A stretch of 64,000 nucleotides of DNA. Source: Vibrio algarum. GTDB lineage: Bacteria > Pseudomonadota > Gammaproteobacteria > Enterobacterales > Vibrionaceae. A program made the position numbers and the translations under genes. Positions 46,771 through 55,651 of this stretch are shown piece by piece; within the stretch, counting starts at the first letter, position 1, and the number at the start of each line of letters is the position of its first letter. Where the stretch lies: positions 248,001 through 312,000 of the forward strand of contig NZ_JAQLOI010000003.1 in the NCBI RefSeq assembly GCF_028204155.1, given 5' to 3'. The notes beneath the pieces are model-generated. The model made no database searches, was not told the DNA's origin, and saw only the letters and a program-made list of their open reading frames with translations.

Positions 46771-46883
46771 TTATTTTCCTTTTTTTGCATTTTTTTTGCC
46801 TGCGCGAAAAACGCTTCTATCCGTGACTTTTGTACGGTATCTAAATACTCAATTTTTGTCACTAACGATTGTCATCTTAAAAT

Positions 46884-46921
46884 AATTACGTCACCGTCCC
46901 AATGGGTACGGTGACGTAATT
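46884..46921. terminator. Long hairpin after the zinc-ribbon gene
   Basis: A 14-base-pair perfect stem (AATTACGTCACCGT / ACGGTGACGTAATT) around a 10-base loop that can itself pair (CCC/GGG). It begins 14 bases after the zinc-ribbon gene stop on the minus strand and probably ends the maoP-zinc-ribbon transcript. Confidence 0.65.
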
Positions 46922-46935
46922 GAAAGCGCTGTCAG

Positions 46936-47109
46936 TTATTCTTCTTCTCGATATTCGCTAGGTGAATACTCACAACATGGGCATATATATTGGCCGCTGA
47001 CAATGACCGTATCCGCCATTAAAAAGTAACAATTGGGACATACCTTATTACCAATGTTGTAGGTGACTGCATTTTCTAATTGGCGGATTTTCTTAATCAC
47101 ATTACTCAT
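46936..47109 (-). CDS. Small zinc-ribbon protein
   Basis: 57 residues. Two Cys-x2-Cys pairs (CPNC and CPCC) about 22 residues apart should hold one zinc ion, framed by a basic N-terminus (SNVIKKIRQLE) and an acidic C-terminal end (EYREEE). No ribosome site of note is seen. It lies 42 bases after maoP on the same strand. Function unknown. Confidence 0.7.
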   Translation of the reverse strand: MSNVIKKIRQLENAVTYNIGNKVCPNCYFLMADTVIVSGQYICPCCEYSPSEYREEE

Positions 47110-47151
47110 TTTACCTACTTATATTCCAGCATCTCTGCCCGAAATTCTCAG

Positions 47152-47499
47152 TTAGTATGCTTCTTCAAACATACCTTCTGAATACATATTGTGGTGTTTA
47201 CTTTTTCCGTTTAAGGTATAGAAATTTTTTCTTCCTCTAGCTAACTTAATATATTTAAGCCATGTTCTTTCCAGTTTAGTTTTTGCTTTTCCTGGATTAT
47301 TTATTACTTTCAGAAAATGTTTTTCCTCTGCATTAATCGGCAAAATCTCCCCCATCTCTAAGGCTAACAGCGTTTGTCCATATGAACTTAGAAGGTAATC
47401 CTCACTCAATGTAAAATCACCAGACTTACCAAAACCACGAGAAAATGCTTTATTATCATAAAAACGTTTCTCACCAATTCTAATTTCAGTTTCAATCAT
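47152..47499 (-). CDS. maoP: MaoP (YifE, DUF413) homologue 1
   Basis: 115 residues from ATG 47499 (GAGGAC before it), the length of E. coli MaoP. The DUF413 core RFYDNKAFSRGFGKSGDFT is followed by LLALEMGEILPINAEEKHF and the tail WLKYIKLARGRKNFYTLNG, matching the E. coli protein. The frame is open to 47637 and the upstream part holds Cys-rich sequence (CCIFCG), but it lacks a better start. In E. coli MaoP organises the Ori macrodomain and lies next to hdfR; here an hdfR-like gene is 1.1 kb away with an MscS gene between. Confidence 0.82.
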   Translation of the reverse strand: MIETEIRIGEKRFYDNKAFSRGFGKSGDFTLSEDYLLSSYGQTLLALEMGEILPINAEEKHFLKVINNPGKAKTKLERTWLKYIKLARGRKNFYTLNGKSKHHNMYSEGMFEEAY

Positions 47500-47770
47500 T
47501 TCTCTGTCCTCAAAATGCCTACACCGGCCCTTTGAGTGAAAGGTATTTCGAATTCCACAAAAAATACAGCAAATTATTTTTTTCATTACGACAAAATTTA
47601 TTAATGTATGTTTCCCGGAATTTACAACAAAAAACAACTATCGTCACAACAAAAATATTTTCATCTATTTAGTTGAAAATTAACATTATTTTTAATGACA
47701 ATTCGTGTTTCACACCTATAATCCACCCTATTCTTACACTGTAATAATTAATCAAAATTCTGAGTTTAAA

Positions 47771-48595
47771 ATGCTGATATCTGACATCCCTGTCCCTCCA
47801 AAAGTGATTTTTACATTATTGTTAATCATCATCGTATGGACACTGAAATACCTTTGGATTGCCGCGATTAGGCACAATCATAATCCGCTGCAAGAGAGGC
47901 ATAAAAACTGGATAAGTGTTGCCAGAAATTTAAGTAATCTTGGCCTAGTTATCGGTGTAGCCGTTGTTTGGCTTTCTGAACTTCAGAATTTTGCAATTTC
48001 AGTTGCAGCATTTACCGTCGCTATTGTCATTGCGACAAAAGAACTGTTGCAGTGCTTTCTTGGCTTCTTTTCATGGGTAACAAACAGGCCATTCAGGGTA
48101 GGTGATTGGATTCAGGTCAACGGTCATTGCGGTGAAGTATCTGATATCGATTGGATAAAGTTTAGGTTGTTAGAAGTCGATTTAGAAAATGGTTACACGT
48201 ATACGGGAAAATCAATTACGGTAATGAATAGTGTTTTGCTTATTCAGCCGGTCATCAATTTAAACTTTATGCGCAGATATGTCATGCACAGTTTTTCTAT
48301 AGTAAGAGAAAATGAAGTTAACTTATTCGATTTAAAACTACCGATGATGGCAACGATTACAGAATTGATTAGCCCGTTTCAAGATGTTGCATCTCGTTAT
48401 TCGAATTTGATTAGTAATAGATTAGAGATCGAAGCAACGTCGATTGAACCATTTATTTATATTCATACAACAGATGTTGCCAATCAAGTGATCTCGATTA
48501 CTATATTTTGTCCAACGGAAGAAGCGCATTCGCTAGAGCAAAAAATTACAGAGCGTTTTATGACGCTCTGGTATGAAAAACTAAAAACTATTTAA
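47771..48595 (+). CDS. MscS-family small-conductance mechanosensitive channel
   Basis: 274 residues from ATG 47771; the frame is open to 47705 without a better start. Three to four membrane helices come first, the last being the glycine/alanine-rich pore helix region (FAISVAAFTVAIVIATKELLQ), then the MscS beta domain (NRPFRVGDWIQVNGHCGEVSDIDW) and a C-terminal alpha/beta part. It would open under osmotic downshock. The pore helix has fewer Ala/Gly positions than E. coli MscS, so gating may differ. Confidence 0.85.
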   Translation: MLISDIPVPPKVIFTLLLIIIVWTLKYLWIAAIRHNHNPLQERHKNWISVARNLSNLGLVIGVAVVWLSELQNFAISVAAFTVAIVIATKELLQCFLGFFSWVTNRPFRVGDWIQVNGHCGEVSDIDWIKFRLLEVDLENGYTYTGKSITVMNSVLLIQPVINLNFMRRYVMHSFSIVRENEVNLFDLKLPMMATITELISPFQDVASRYSNLISNRLEIEATSIEPFIYIHTTDVANQVISITIFCPTEEAHSLEQKITERFMTLWYEKLKTI

Positions 48596-48616
48596 AAGTG
48601 ACGCGACAGTGGTTAA

Positions 48617-49522
48617 TCAATCGCTGTCGCTTTGAATATTCTCGATTTCCCCTGCTTGTACCAAACTAAACGCTGAAGAAGGATCTATCTTGTGAATGAG
48701 TTTCTCTACAGCAAGAATGGCTTCAATTGACGTGCTTTTCTTGCGATAACTTAGATATAGCGGCCTATCCCAATTCAGGCTACCCTCTACTGGCATTAAT
48801 TGCCCAGAATTTAAGAAAGGCTCAACAACCGAAGCCGGTAAATAAGCACTCCCTCCTTTCTCTAGAATAAAGTCTAATGCAATTCTGCCTGTTGATGTTC
48901 TCAAATATGGGGCATATTTCTGAGGGTGCCTATCGGCATGTTCCGAAGCGAAAGCCGTACCCCAATCGACGTAAACGTATCGCTTTGAAAGAGCAGTTTC
49001 TACATCACACTCAATAGTTGAGACTAAAACCAAAGTAAGATCAGTGATTTTCTTACACTCTAGCTCTTCTGCTTTTAACGGATCAAATGCAAATGCAATA
49101 TCTAATGTGCGCTCGATTAATCCTCTATTGATTTGATCACGGCTTAATACTTCAGCATTAAAACCATAACCGTGAAATTCATCCGCCACTACACTCAAAC
49201 AGTTTTGCAGGTAGGCATCCCATATATTAGGCGTCCCCGCAATCGTCAGTTGTAACGCTTTGGAACTTTCCAAAGAGAGCTCATATTTAGCTTGTTGTAG
49301 GGTTTTCACCATAACTTCAGCATAACCAATTAACCGCTCGCCTGAAGAAGTGAGTTTAATGTTATTTCTGTCTCTAGTGAACAAAACGGTATTGAAGTAG
49401 CTTTCTAATTGTTTGATTCTAGCGCTAACAGCCGCTTGCGTGATGTGAAGGTTTTCTGCGGCTCGGCCAAAATGCCTGACACGAGCCAGCTCTAAAAATG
49501 TACTTAATACTCTTACGTCCAC
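48617..49522 (-). CDS. hdfR: LysR-family regulator, HdfR-like
   Basis: 301 residues. The N-terminal helix-turn-helix (about 1-60: LARVRHFGRAAENLHITQAAVS, RIKQLE, LFTRDRNNIKLTSSGE) is strikingly like E. coli HdfR, followed by a LysR effector domain. Proximity to maoP supports the call, since hdfR and maoP are neighbours in enterobacteria. HdfR represses flhDC in E. coli; whether this holds here is unknown. Confidence 0.75.
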   Translation of the reverse strand: MDVRVLSTFLELARVRHFGRAAENLHITQAAVSARIKQLESYFNTVLFTRDRNNIKLTSSGERLIGYAEVMVKTLQQAKYELSLESSKALQLTIAGTPNIWDAYLQNCLSVVADEFHGYGFNAEVLSRDQINRGLIERTLDIAFAFDPLKAEELECKKITDLTLVLVSTIECDVETALSKRYVYVDWGTAFASEHADRHPQKYAPYLRTSTGRIALDFILEKGGSAYLPASVVEPFLNSGQLMPVEGSLNWDRPLYLSYRKKSTSIEAILAVEKLIHKIDPSSAFSLVQAGEIENIQSDSD

Positions 49523-49585
49523 TGTTGCTTTCTCTTTATGTCTGCTAGTTAAGTATCACTGTAAGTTCAGCAATTAAACATAACT

Positions 49586-50929
49586 TTAAACTAAAAAGAT
49601 AGCTCCTAACCCTAAAAATACTAGAAAGCCAACAACATCCGTTACAGTCGTAAGAACCACTGAACCAGCAACAGCGGGATCAATGTTTAACTTTTTAAGC
49701 GTAAAGGGAATCAAGGTTCCAGACAACGCTGCAGCTAGACTGTTGACACAAATTGCACAACAAATAATCATAGCCAGGGCGACAGAGTCAAATATGTAAT
49801 AAACCACACTGGCGATAACCGCCCCCATTACCATACCGTTAATCAGCGCTATTTTTACTTCTTTATTGACAAGTAGCCGTAAATTGCTCTGATGTAAGTG
49901 ATTTAAAGCAATACCTCTTATCGCTACAGCAAGGGTTTGACTGCCAGCAATCCCTCCCATACTCGCGACAACTGGCATAAGAATAGCCAACGCAACAACC
50001 TGTTCCACCACATTTTCAAACACACCAATTATGGCTGATGCGGCAAAAGCAGTGAACAGATTGATAACTAACCATAATGCTCTTAGCCTTGTCGCCACTT
50101 TCAAAGGTGTAAACAAGTCCTCTTCACTTTTTACATTTTCGGCAACTACTGCTTGTAAGCTTAATTCTCTTAAAGTGAGAGTGATGGTTGTTAATGACAT
50201 TACTCCCATTATCTTCCCATCAGATAAAACAGGAAACCAGTGGGAGTGCCCATCAATAGAGACTTGTTTACTCACTTCTTGTATATCTTGTGTATCTTCT
50301 AAAACCGGTGTGATTACCGCTAGTTCTTTTAATTTTACGTTATTTTCTTGAGTCAAAAAGGCTTCTGGTTCAACTGTGCCCACTATCCCCGACGCGTCTC
50401 TAACAATGATAAGACGGACAACCGATTCAACATTTTTTAGAATTTCACTTTTGATTCTTCCTACACTGTTCTTAGCGTTAGCGACTAAAAAATAGGGTTC
50501 AACGTATCGTCCAACTTTATTGTCATCATAAGACAATGCTTGCTGTATATAAGCGACCGTTTCTTTACTTTGTGTTAACAGATATTCATCAACAAAGTCT
50601 GTTGGTAAAAAGTCGGCAAAATTGACGACATCTGTTTCCGTAATGCAGGACAGCCTTTCACTCGCTATATTTTCAGGTAGCGACTGATGGATATGTTTCG
50701 CTGTCTCATATTGCAAGAAGTTTAAGATTGTCCAATATCTTGTTGCCGGAATAACCTCTACAATTTGCAATCGATGTTGGACGTTGACAGATTCTAATAT
50801 ATTGGCAAGTTCACTGTCCTGATAATCGATGAGAAACCTCAGATCATCGGATGCTCCCATTGCGCTAATAAATTCAGCTAACAATTCGGGGTTATTTTCA
50901 GTAATTTGCAATTGATTAAAGTCTGTCAT
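49586..50929 (-). CDS. mgtE: MgtE-type magnesium transporter
   Basis: 447 residues. The N-terminal superhelical domain (about 1-125) is followed by two CBS domains (about 135-255) and five membrane helices (about 285-447) with the MgtE stretch PVVASMGGIAGSQTLAVAIRGI. This is the complete Mg2+-gated channel layout. It lies 6 bases after the RimB-like gene, so it belongs to the rimK operon, an unusual partner for S6-glutamylation genes. Confidence 0.92.
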   Translation of the reverse strand: MTDFNQLQITENNPELLAEFISAMGASDDLRFLIDYQDSELANILESVNVQHRLQIVEVIPATRYWTILNFLQYETAKHIHQSLPENIASERLSCITETDVVNFADFLPTDFVDEYLLTQSKETVAYIQQALSYDDNKVGRYVEPYFLVANAKNSVGRIKSEILKNVESVVRLIIVRDASGIVGTVEPEAFLTQENNVKLKELAVITPVLEDTQDIQEVSKQVSIDGHSHWFPVLSDGKIMGVMSLTTITLTLRELSLQAVVAENVKSEEDLFTPLKVATRLRALWLVINLFTAFAASAIIGVFENVVEQVVALAILMPVVASMGGIAGSQTLAVAIRGIALNHLHQSNLRLLVNKEVKIALINGMVMGAVIASVVYYIFDSVALAMIICCAICVNSLAAALSGTLIPFTLKKLNIDPAVAGSVVLTTVTDVVGFLVFLGLGAIFLV

Positions 50930-50935
50930 TTTTAT

Positions 50936-51385
50936 CTATCCTGAGCTTATGTCTGTAGGTTCGTCTACAAGTGTGAACGCTCTGCTTGGATCAACATAAA
51001 CGCGATCCCCCATACCTTCTCGCCCTAAGAGCATTAAGTAACTCATATCTTTACGGTTGGTTAGTGTTATCTCGATAGGCCATGATAAACCGCCAATAGA
51101 AAATAGCGTGCTAATGACATATCGCTGCTCTGATTCACCATTCGAAGACTTTATTTTTCTTGAGTCAACAACGGGGGCTGATGTCTTAACCGTTTGTTCC
51201 ATATTGTAAATATCGGGGTGCAGATCAAACTCAACGTAAAGTTGCCCCTTTTTACGAAATCGACGTATGTTGTCCACATGTATGGATGAGGTTTTTGCTC
51301 CCGTATCCACGCGAACTTCTAAGTCTGAGATACCTAATTCTGGCAAGCAACACAACTCAAGGTTGCCAATTATTAATCTATCCAA
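50936..51385 (-). CDS. RimB-like ATP-dependent zinc protease (DUF785)
   Basis: 149 residues of the aspartic-protease-like DUF785 fold, with the motif VRVDTGAKTSSIHV (Asp in DTGA) and LLGREGM near the end. The family includes RimB, which works with RimK in Pseudomonas to control the glutamate tail on ribosomal protein S6. It lies between the aspartoacylase-like gene and mgtE in one operon with rimK. Confidence 0.82.
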   Translation of the reverse strand: MDRLIIGNLELCCLPELGISDLEVRVDTGAKTSSIHVDNIRRFRKKGQLYVEFDLHPDIYNMEQTVKTSAPVVDSRKIKSSNGESEQRYVISTLFSIGGLSWPIEITLTNRKDMSYLMLLGREGMGDRVYVDPSRAFTLVDEPTDISSG

Positions 51386-51414
51386 TGGTTTTCCTCTTCA
51401 TAAGTGTTTAAGTT

Positions 51415-52419
51415 TTACAAAATTATAGAGTCGTGCATTATTTCGATATGTTCTGCCACATCATCTTCGTCTTTACCAAAATAAGCGATATGGAACATAG
51501 CATCGCCCTCTTGTACTAAAGGGATATTCTGTTTACCAATAATTATCCCAGAGCGCGTAGAAACAGCTTTATGAATTAAGTCTCCTAAGGGCGAATTAAT
51601 TTCAGCAAGAATTTGCCCCTTTTCAACTTGCTCCCCAAGTTTGACAAACTCATGTACAAAACCACTACCAGCCGCTCTAATCCACTCGCTTTTATTCGCA
51701 ATGTAAGGTTCAATTTTTCTGCGACTAGAACGCTTTCTAAGCAACCCTAAACCCATTAATACTTTTTGTACGCCTTTGACTCCTGTCTGAATCGACAATT
51801 CATCAAAACGAAGTGCTTCCCCTGCTTCATACAACAAAATGCGGGTGCCTCTGCTCGTTGCTGCTTCGCGCAGAGACCCATCTCTTAATACCGAATTTAA
51901 CAGCACAGGCACGCCAAAAGCTTGGGCAAGCTCTAGTGTTTTTTCATCACTCAAATCGGCTCGAATTTGAGGTAGATTTGAGCGATGTATAGCGCCTGTA
52001 TGTATATCGATACCATAATCACAATATTGAACCACATTTTCCATGAAGTCTTGTGCAAGTCTTGCGGCCAACGAGCCTTTCGCTGACCCCGGAAAACATC
52101 GGTTGAGGTCCCTTCTATCTGGCAAGTATCGGCTTTGATTAAGTACTCCATAGACATTGACCATTGGTACTAAGATTAAGGTTCCACGGATGACTTTTAA
52201 ATTCGCTTTAATTAACCGGCGAATTATTTCGATGCCATTCAGTTCATCACCATGCACTGCAGCGCTTACAAATACCGTTGGGCCCTTTTTTACTGCTCTT
52301 TGCACGTGAACAGGAATAGAAAGCTCAGTATCGGTGTATAGCTTGGCGACTGGAATATTGATTTGACACTGTGTGCCGGGTAAAACGTCAGTACCAGCAA
52401 TCGTCAAACTATTTACCAT
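51415..52419 (-). CDS. Succinylglutamate desuccinylase/aspartoacylase family protein
   Basis: 334 residues. The zinc carboxypeptidase-like core shows HGDELNGIEIIRR (zinc His and Glu) and GIDIHTGAI (third zinc ligand His), and a C-terminal lipoyl/barrel-like extension (GFVHEFVKLGEQVEKGQILAEI). It starts at the base where rimK ends, so the genes are coupled. Members beside rimK are thought to deacylate N-acyl amino acids or act on the Glu tail; the exact substrate is open. Confidence 0.85.
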   Translation of the reverse strand: MVNSLTIAGTDVLPGTQCQINIPVAKLYTDTELSIPVHVQRAVKKGPTVFVSAAVHGDELNGIEIIRRLIKANLKVIRGTLILVPMVNVYGVLNQSRYLPDRRDLNRCFPGSAKGSLAARLAQDFMENVVQYCDYGIDIHTGAIHRSNLPQIRADLSDEKTLELAQAFGVPVLLNSVLRDGSLREAATSRGTRILLYEAGEALRFDELSIQTGVKGVQKVLMGLGLLRKRSSRRKIEPYIANKSEWIRAAGSGFVHEFVKLGEQVEKGQILAEINSPLGDLIHKAVSTRSGIIIGKQNIPLVQEGDAMFHIAYFGKDEDDVAEHIEIMHDSIIL

Positions 52420-53324
52420 TAACCTTTTCCTCGTGTTTTATTCGCGTTTGGTTTAGCGCTTTTTTCGATAAAATCAAAAATCATTCCTGCGACATCTTTG
52501 CCTGTAGCCGTTTCAATACCTTCAAGACCTGGGGATGAATTCACCTCCATCACAACAGGCCCATTTTTCGACTGTAAAATATCCACACCGCAAAGGTTCA
52601 GACCCATAGCCTTGGCAGCATTAACAGCCGTAAGACGTTCTTCTTTTGTAAGTCGGACTAATTGCGCCGAACCACCTCGGTGTAGATTAGATCGGAACTC
52701 ACCTTCACCAGCTTGACGCTTCATTGCTGCAATCACCCGATTACCAACAACAAAGCAGCGAATATCAGCACCACCAGCCTCTTCAATAAATTCTTGTACT
52801 AGAATGTTCGCTTTTAACCCCATAAACGCCTCAATCACACTCTCAGCGGCTTTATTCGTTTCGGCTAAAACAACACCAATTCCTTGTGTACCTTCAAGTA
52901 ACTTGATAACAACTGGAGCTCCACCTACATTCTTAATCAAATCTTGAATCTTATCGGGTTTACTTGCAAAACCTGTTTTAGGAAGTCCTATTCCTTTACG
53001 AGATAGCAACTGCAAAGACCGCAATTTGTCGCGAGACCGACTGATAGCGACTGATTCATTGATACAAAAAGTGCCCATCACCTCAAATTGCCTAACAACG
53101 GCGGTTCCGTAAAAGGTAATCGATGAACCTATACGGGGAATCACAGCGTCGTACATAGGCAAATCCTTTCCGTGATAACGTACTTTCGGATTGCTACTGG
53201 TAATATCCATATAGCAATGAAGAGTATCGATTATATCTACCTGATGCCCTCTAGCCTCACCTGCTTCCTTTAGACGGCGAGTAGAATATAAAGATTCGTT
53301 ACGAGATAAAATTGCAATACGCAT
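52419..53324 (-). CDS. rimK: RimK-type ATP-grasp alpha-L-glutamate ligase
   Basis: 301 residues, the standard RimK length. ATP-grasp features: SRDKLRSLQLLSRKGIGLPKTG, VVIKLLEGTQGIGV, ILVQEFIEEAGGADIR, and the metal site VVMEVNSSPGLEGIE. RimK adds glutamate residues to the C-terminus of ribosomal protein S6 in the cytoplasm. First gene of the operon rimK - aspartoacylase - rimB-like - mgtE. The C-terminal end is Lys/Asn-rich. Confidence 0.93.
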   Translation of the reverse strand: MRIAILSRNESLYSTRRLKEAGEARGHQVDIIDTLHCYMDITSSNPKVRYHGKDLPMYDAVIPRIGSSITFYGTAVVRQFEVMGTFCINESVAISRSRDKLRSLQLLSRKGIGLPKTGFASKPDKIQDLIKNVGGAPVVIKLLEGTQGIGVVLAETNKAAESVIEAFMGLKANILVQEFIEEAGGADIRCFVVGNRVIAAMKRQAGEGEFRSNLHRGGSAQLVRLTKEERLTAVNAAKAMGLNLCGVDILQSKNGPVVMEVNSSPGLEGIETATGKDVAGMIFDFIEKSAKPNANKTRGKG

Positions 53325-53461
53325 GTTAACTTTCCAACTATTTGGGAATGAATATGGCGCGAAAATAATCTTTAACCATGTTAAATGAAAGCAAATAATA
53401 TCTATCTTATCGACAATGAATTTCTATGGTTATTATTGCTATTAATTAACACTATTATTTA

Positions 53462-54310
53462 TTAAGCGGCGTATAGAGAGTTTTCAACTTTTGTTCTAAT
53501 TACATCTAACACTGCTTTCACTTCTTTGGAAAAAATCAGCGCTTCATTTTCCCCCGTCAAGTGCACAAAGATTACTTTTTTTGAATGCATACAAAGCTTA
53601 ATTGCGGATAACAATAACTCTAAATCCATCGCAAATGGCGGTTTAATCGTCATACCTCGTACAATCGTTTTCAAATCGATGTTTAAAGCAATCACTTCAT
53701 GTTTAAACAGGAATTCTTCTAGTTCATTGAATAGATTAAGTGCAGAGGTTGAATAAAACGAAGCACTGTTCATCCATTTAACGCCTAAACTTTTTGCTAA
53801 ATTTAATTCTGTTGCGGTCATAATATCTTCAAAGACCCCTACACTTATCATGCTCGTGTTTGGTTTCTGAGTTAAAATAGACACAAAGCCCTGCATTGGG
53901 ATAAAACTCATGCTGTTGACTAAGTCTATTCGATGATTGATATTTATCACCCCGACGTCACAACGGTCATAATCTGCAATACATTCAGTAAAACTTTCGC
54001 AATTGTTTGAGAACACAACGGGCAACGCGGATTTTTCAAATAGCGACTGTATATATCGAGAAAACTCCATTACGTCGACTATATTAGATTGCAAAATCGG
54101 AAAATAACCACCATTCTTCATTGGCAGCGTATGCGTTAAATCCGTTTTACTATACCAATAATATGCATATTCTATCGCTTGTTCTGCTTCTTCGAAAAAT
54201 AGATAATCGTCTTCTGTTGACTTAAGGCAAGTGCCAACAAGGATTATTTCTTTATTGCGGAGACTCGCCCTTTTTTTGATAAAACGCTCTACAATATTTT
54301 TAAACATCAT
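53462..54310 (-). CDS. Degenerate arginase/formimidoylglutamase-fold protein (likely not an enzyme)
   Basis: 282 residues from ATG 54310, overlapping the IclR stop by four bases (ATGA); a good ribosome site (GGGAG) precedes it. The order of motifs follows the ureohydrolase (HutG) fold: LPVVFSNNCES where the family has the His-bearing GGxHE, VININHRIDLV where it has the metal-binding DAHFDLR, ISVGVFEDIMTATELNLAKSLGV for the NT..ELG segment, and IALNIDLKTI where it has DLDV. Most of the manganese ligands are changed (His lost, DAH to NHR, DLD to DLK). A pseudoenzyme or ligand sensor is therefore likely. Coupled to the IclR gene, it may modulate that regulator. The homology is by eye and distant. 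Confidence 0.5.
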   Translation of the reverse strand: MMFKNIVERFIKKRASLRNKEIILVGTCLKSTEDDYLFFEEAEQAIEYAYYWYSKTDLTHTLPMKNGGYFPILQSNIVDVMEFSRYIQSLFEKSALPVVFSNNCESFTECIADYDRCDVGVININHRIDLVNSMSFIPMQGFVSILTQKPNTSMISVGVFEDIMTATELNLAKSLGVKWMNSASFYSTSALNLFNELEEFLFKHEVIALNIDLKTIVRGMTIKPPFAMDLELLLSAIKLCMHSKKVIFVHLTGENEALIFSKEVKAVLDVIRTKVENSLYAA

Positions 54311-55020
54311 CTGCTCCCACATAATATTGATGCTTCATTCATTAGATCTTGAATGACTCGTTCAAAACCTTTTTTTGCTCGTTCACTCGGTGCCATAATA
54401 GTAATCGCACCACATAGGTGTTTTTTACGGATGATCGGCACACTCACGCCGACAACACCGGCGTAGTAATCCGACGTACTAATTGAAAAGCCATCTCTTC
54501 TGGTTTTACTTAAGCTTTGTTGCCACTGAAGGTCGTGGAAATTTAGCCCGTAGTATTTGGCTACTTTTTTTTGCCGTTCTTTTGGTAAGTTAGCTAACAA
54601 CACTTTCGAGCTAGCCCCTTTTATCAATGGCTGTGTTTGCCCTACTTCAAAGGAACACCTCAATGCTTCTGAACTCTCTCTACATAGAGTACATAAAGCA
54701 TGATAACCAGCAGGCACCATAAACATGCACGTTTCGCCAGTAACATTGCTTAACCGTTCCAAAGCTTTTTGATACTCACTATTTTCTAACTTTGCTCTCT
54801 CGTGGTTGCTAGCTAAAGTAAGTGACATTGAACCAATGTATATTTCTCTTGTACTCAGGTTCTCTTCAAGTAACAGCCAATCTTTTAATAGCGTTATGTA
54901 GCGATACAAACTGCTAAGAGGCATATTTAAGTCTTTACTCAAGCGCTTTACACTTACAGGTTTTCCATAAGTCGCGACCTGAGAAAGAATGATGAAAACC
55001 TTGTCATTCGTATTACTCAT
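54307..55020 (-). CDS. IclR-family transcriptional regulator
   Basis: 237 residues from ATG 55020; a TTG at 55035 is the other option. Winged helix-turn-helix (about 5-65: VKRLSKDLNMPLSSLYRYITLL) and effector domain (about 75-235, with GYHALCTLCRES, GASSKVLLANLP and DYYAGVVGVSVPII), the normal IclR layout. Two-gene operon with the ureohydrolase-like protein, ATGA overlap. It has several Cys residues in the effector pocket (CTLC, CS, LCG), unusual in number. The effector is unknown. Confidence 0.88.
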   Translation of the reverse strand: MSNTNDKVFIILSQVATYGKPVSVKRLSKDLNMPLSSLYRYITLLKDWLLLEENLSTREIYIGSMSLTLASNHERAKLENSEYQKALERLSNVTGETCMFMVPAGYHALCTLCRESSEALRCSFEVGQTQPLIKGASSKVLLANLPKERQKKVAKYYGLNFHDLQWQQSLSKTRRDGFSISTSDYYAGVVGVSVPIIRKKHLCGAITIMAPSERAKKGFERVIQDLMNEASILCGSR

Positions 55021-55293
55021 ATCTTCCAGTGACAATTAATTTAATAGTACGCAGATAAAATTCTCATAATATGAGAATGGCAATGTTATAAATATTGATA
55101 CTATTCCTTAAACTGAAATGCGCCAATATAAAATTCAAATCAAAATTTTTATTAAAAAGACAAATACTTTTTATCGATGATATATATTTAGTCAACAAAA
55201 TAAATCTATCATTTCGAATCAAATTTTTTTCTAGATTATTGGTAAAAATACTGATATTAGTTATATGAATACTAACCAACTCAAACTAGGACT

Positions 55294-55554
55294 ATGCAAC
55301 ATATTAAGCTACGTATGGGACAGGACCACTTCGAAGATGAAGATAGGTTTCCTGATGGATTTGCAGAATCTGGCGAATTTACTTACGCAGAAGAAGAGCT
55401 CTTAACATATTGGGGAGAAACCATGTATGCCCTAGAGCTTGGAGAGATAATTCCCGAAAATTTAGAAGAAGAGCACTTTGTACAAGCAATAAAGAATCCT
55501 AAACTGGCTCACTCTTGCCTTGAAAAAGTATGGTTAAAATACAAAACACTATAG
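55294..55554 (+). CDS. MaoP (DUF413) homologue 2, short form
   Basis: 86 residues. The DUF413 core is clear (FEDEDRFPDGFAESGEFTYAEEE, ALELGEIIPENLEEEHF, WLKYK) and aligns with the maoP product at 47152, but the C-terminal basic tail of about 30 residues that MaoP has is missing. The core is also much more acidic. A divergent paralogue that may not bind DNA in the same way. The gap 55021-55293 in front is very AT-rich and holds no gene. Confidence 0.78.
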   Translation: MQHIKLRMGQDHFEDEDRFPDGFAESGEFTYAEEELLTYWGETMYALELGEIIPENLEEEHFVQAIKNPKLAHSCLEKVWLKYKTL

Positions 55555-55651
55555 AAGCGACTTGGGTGAGTAGCCGTTGATGTCACTACTCTCCCTTTCA
55601 AAAATTCAGCGTTATTTACGTCTTAAGCCTCGTTACCTGGCTGCAGAATAT

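Noticed and set aside
47500..47637. A Cys-rich N-terminal extension of MaoP (CCIFCG...)
   Set aside because: The shorter form has the E. coli length and a proper ribosome site; the extension has none, though a zinc-binding extension cannot be fully excluded.
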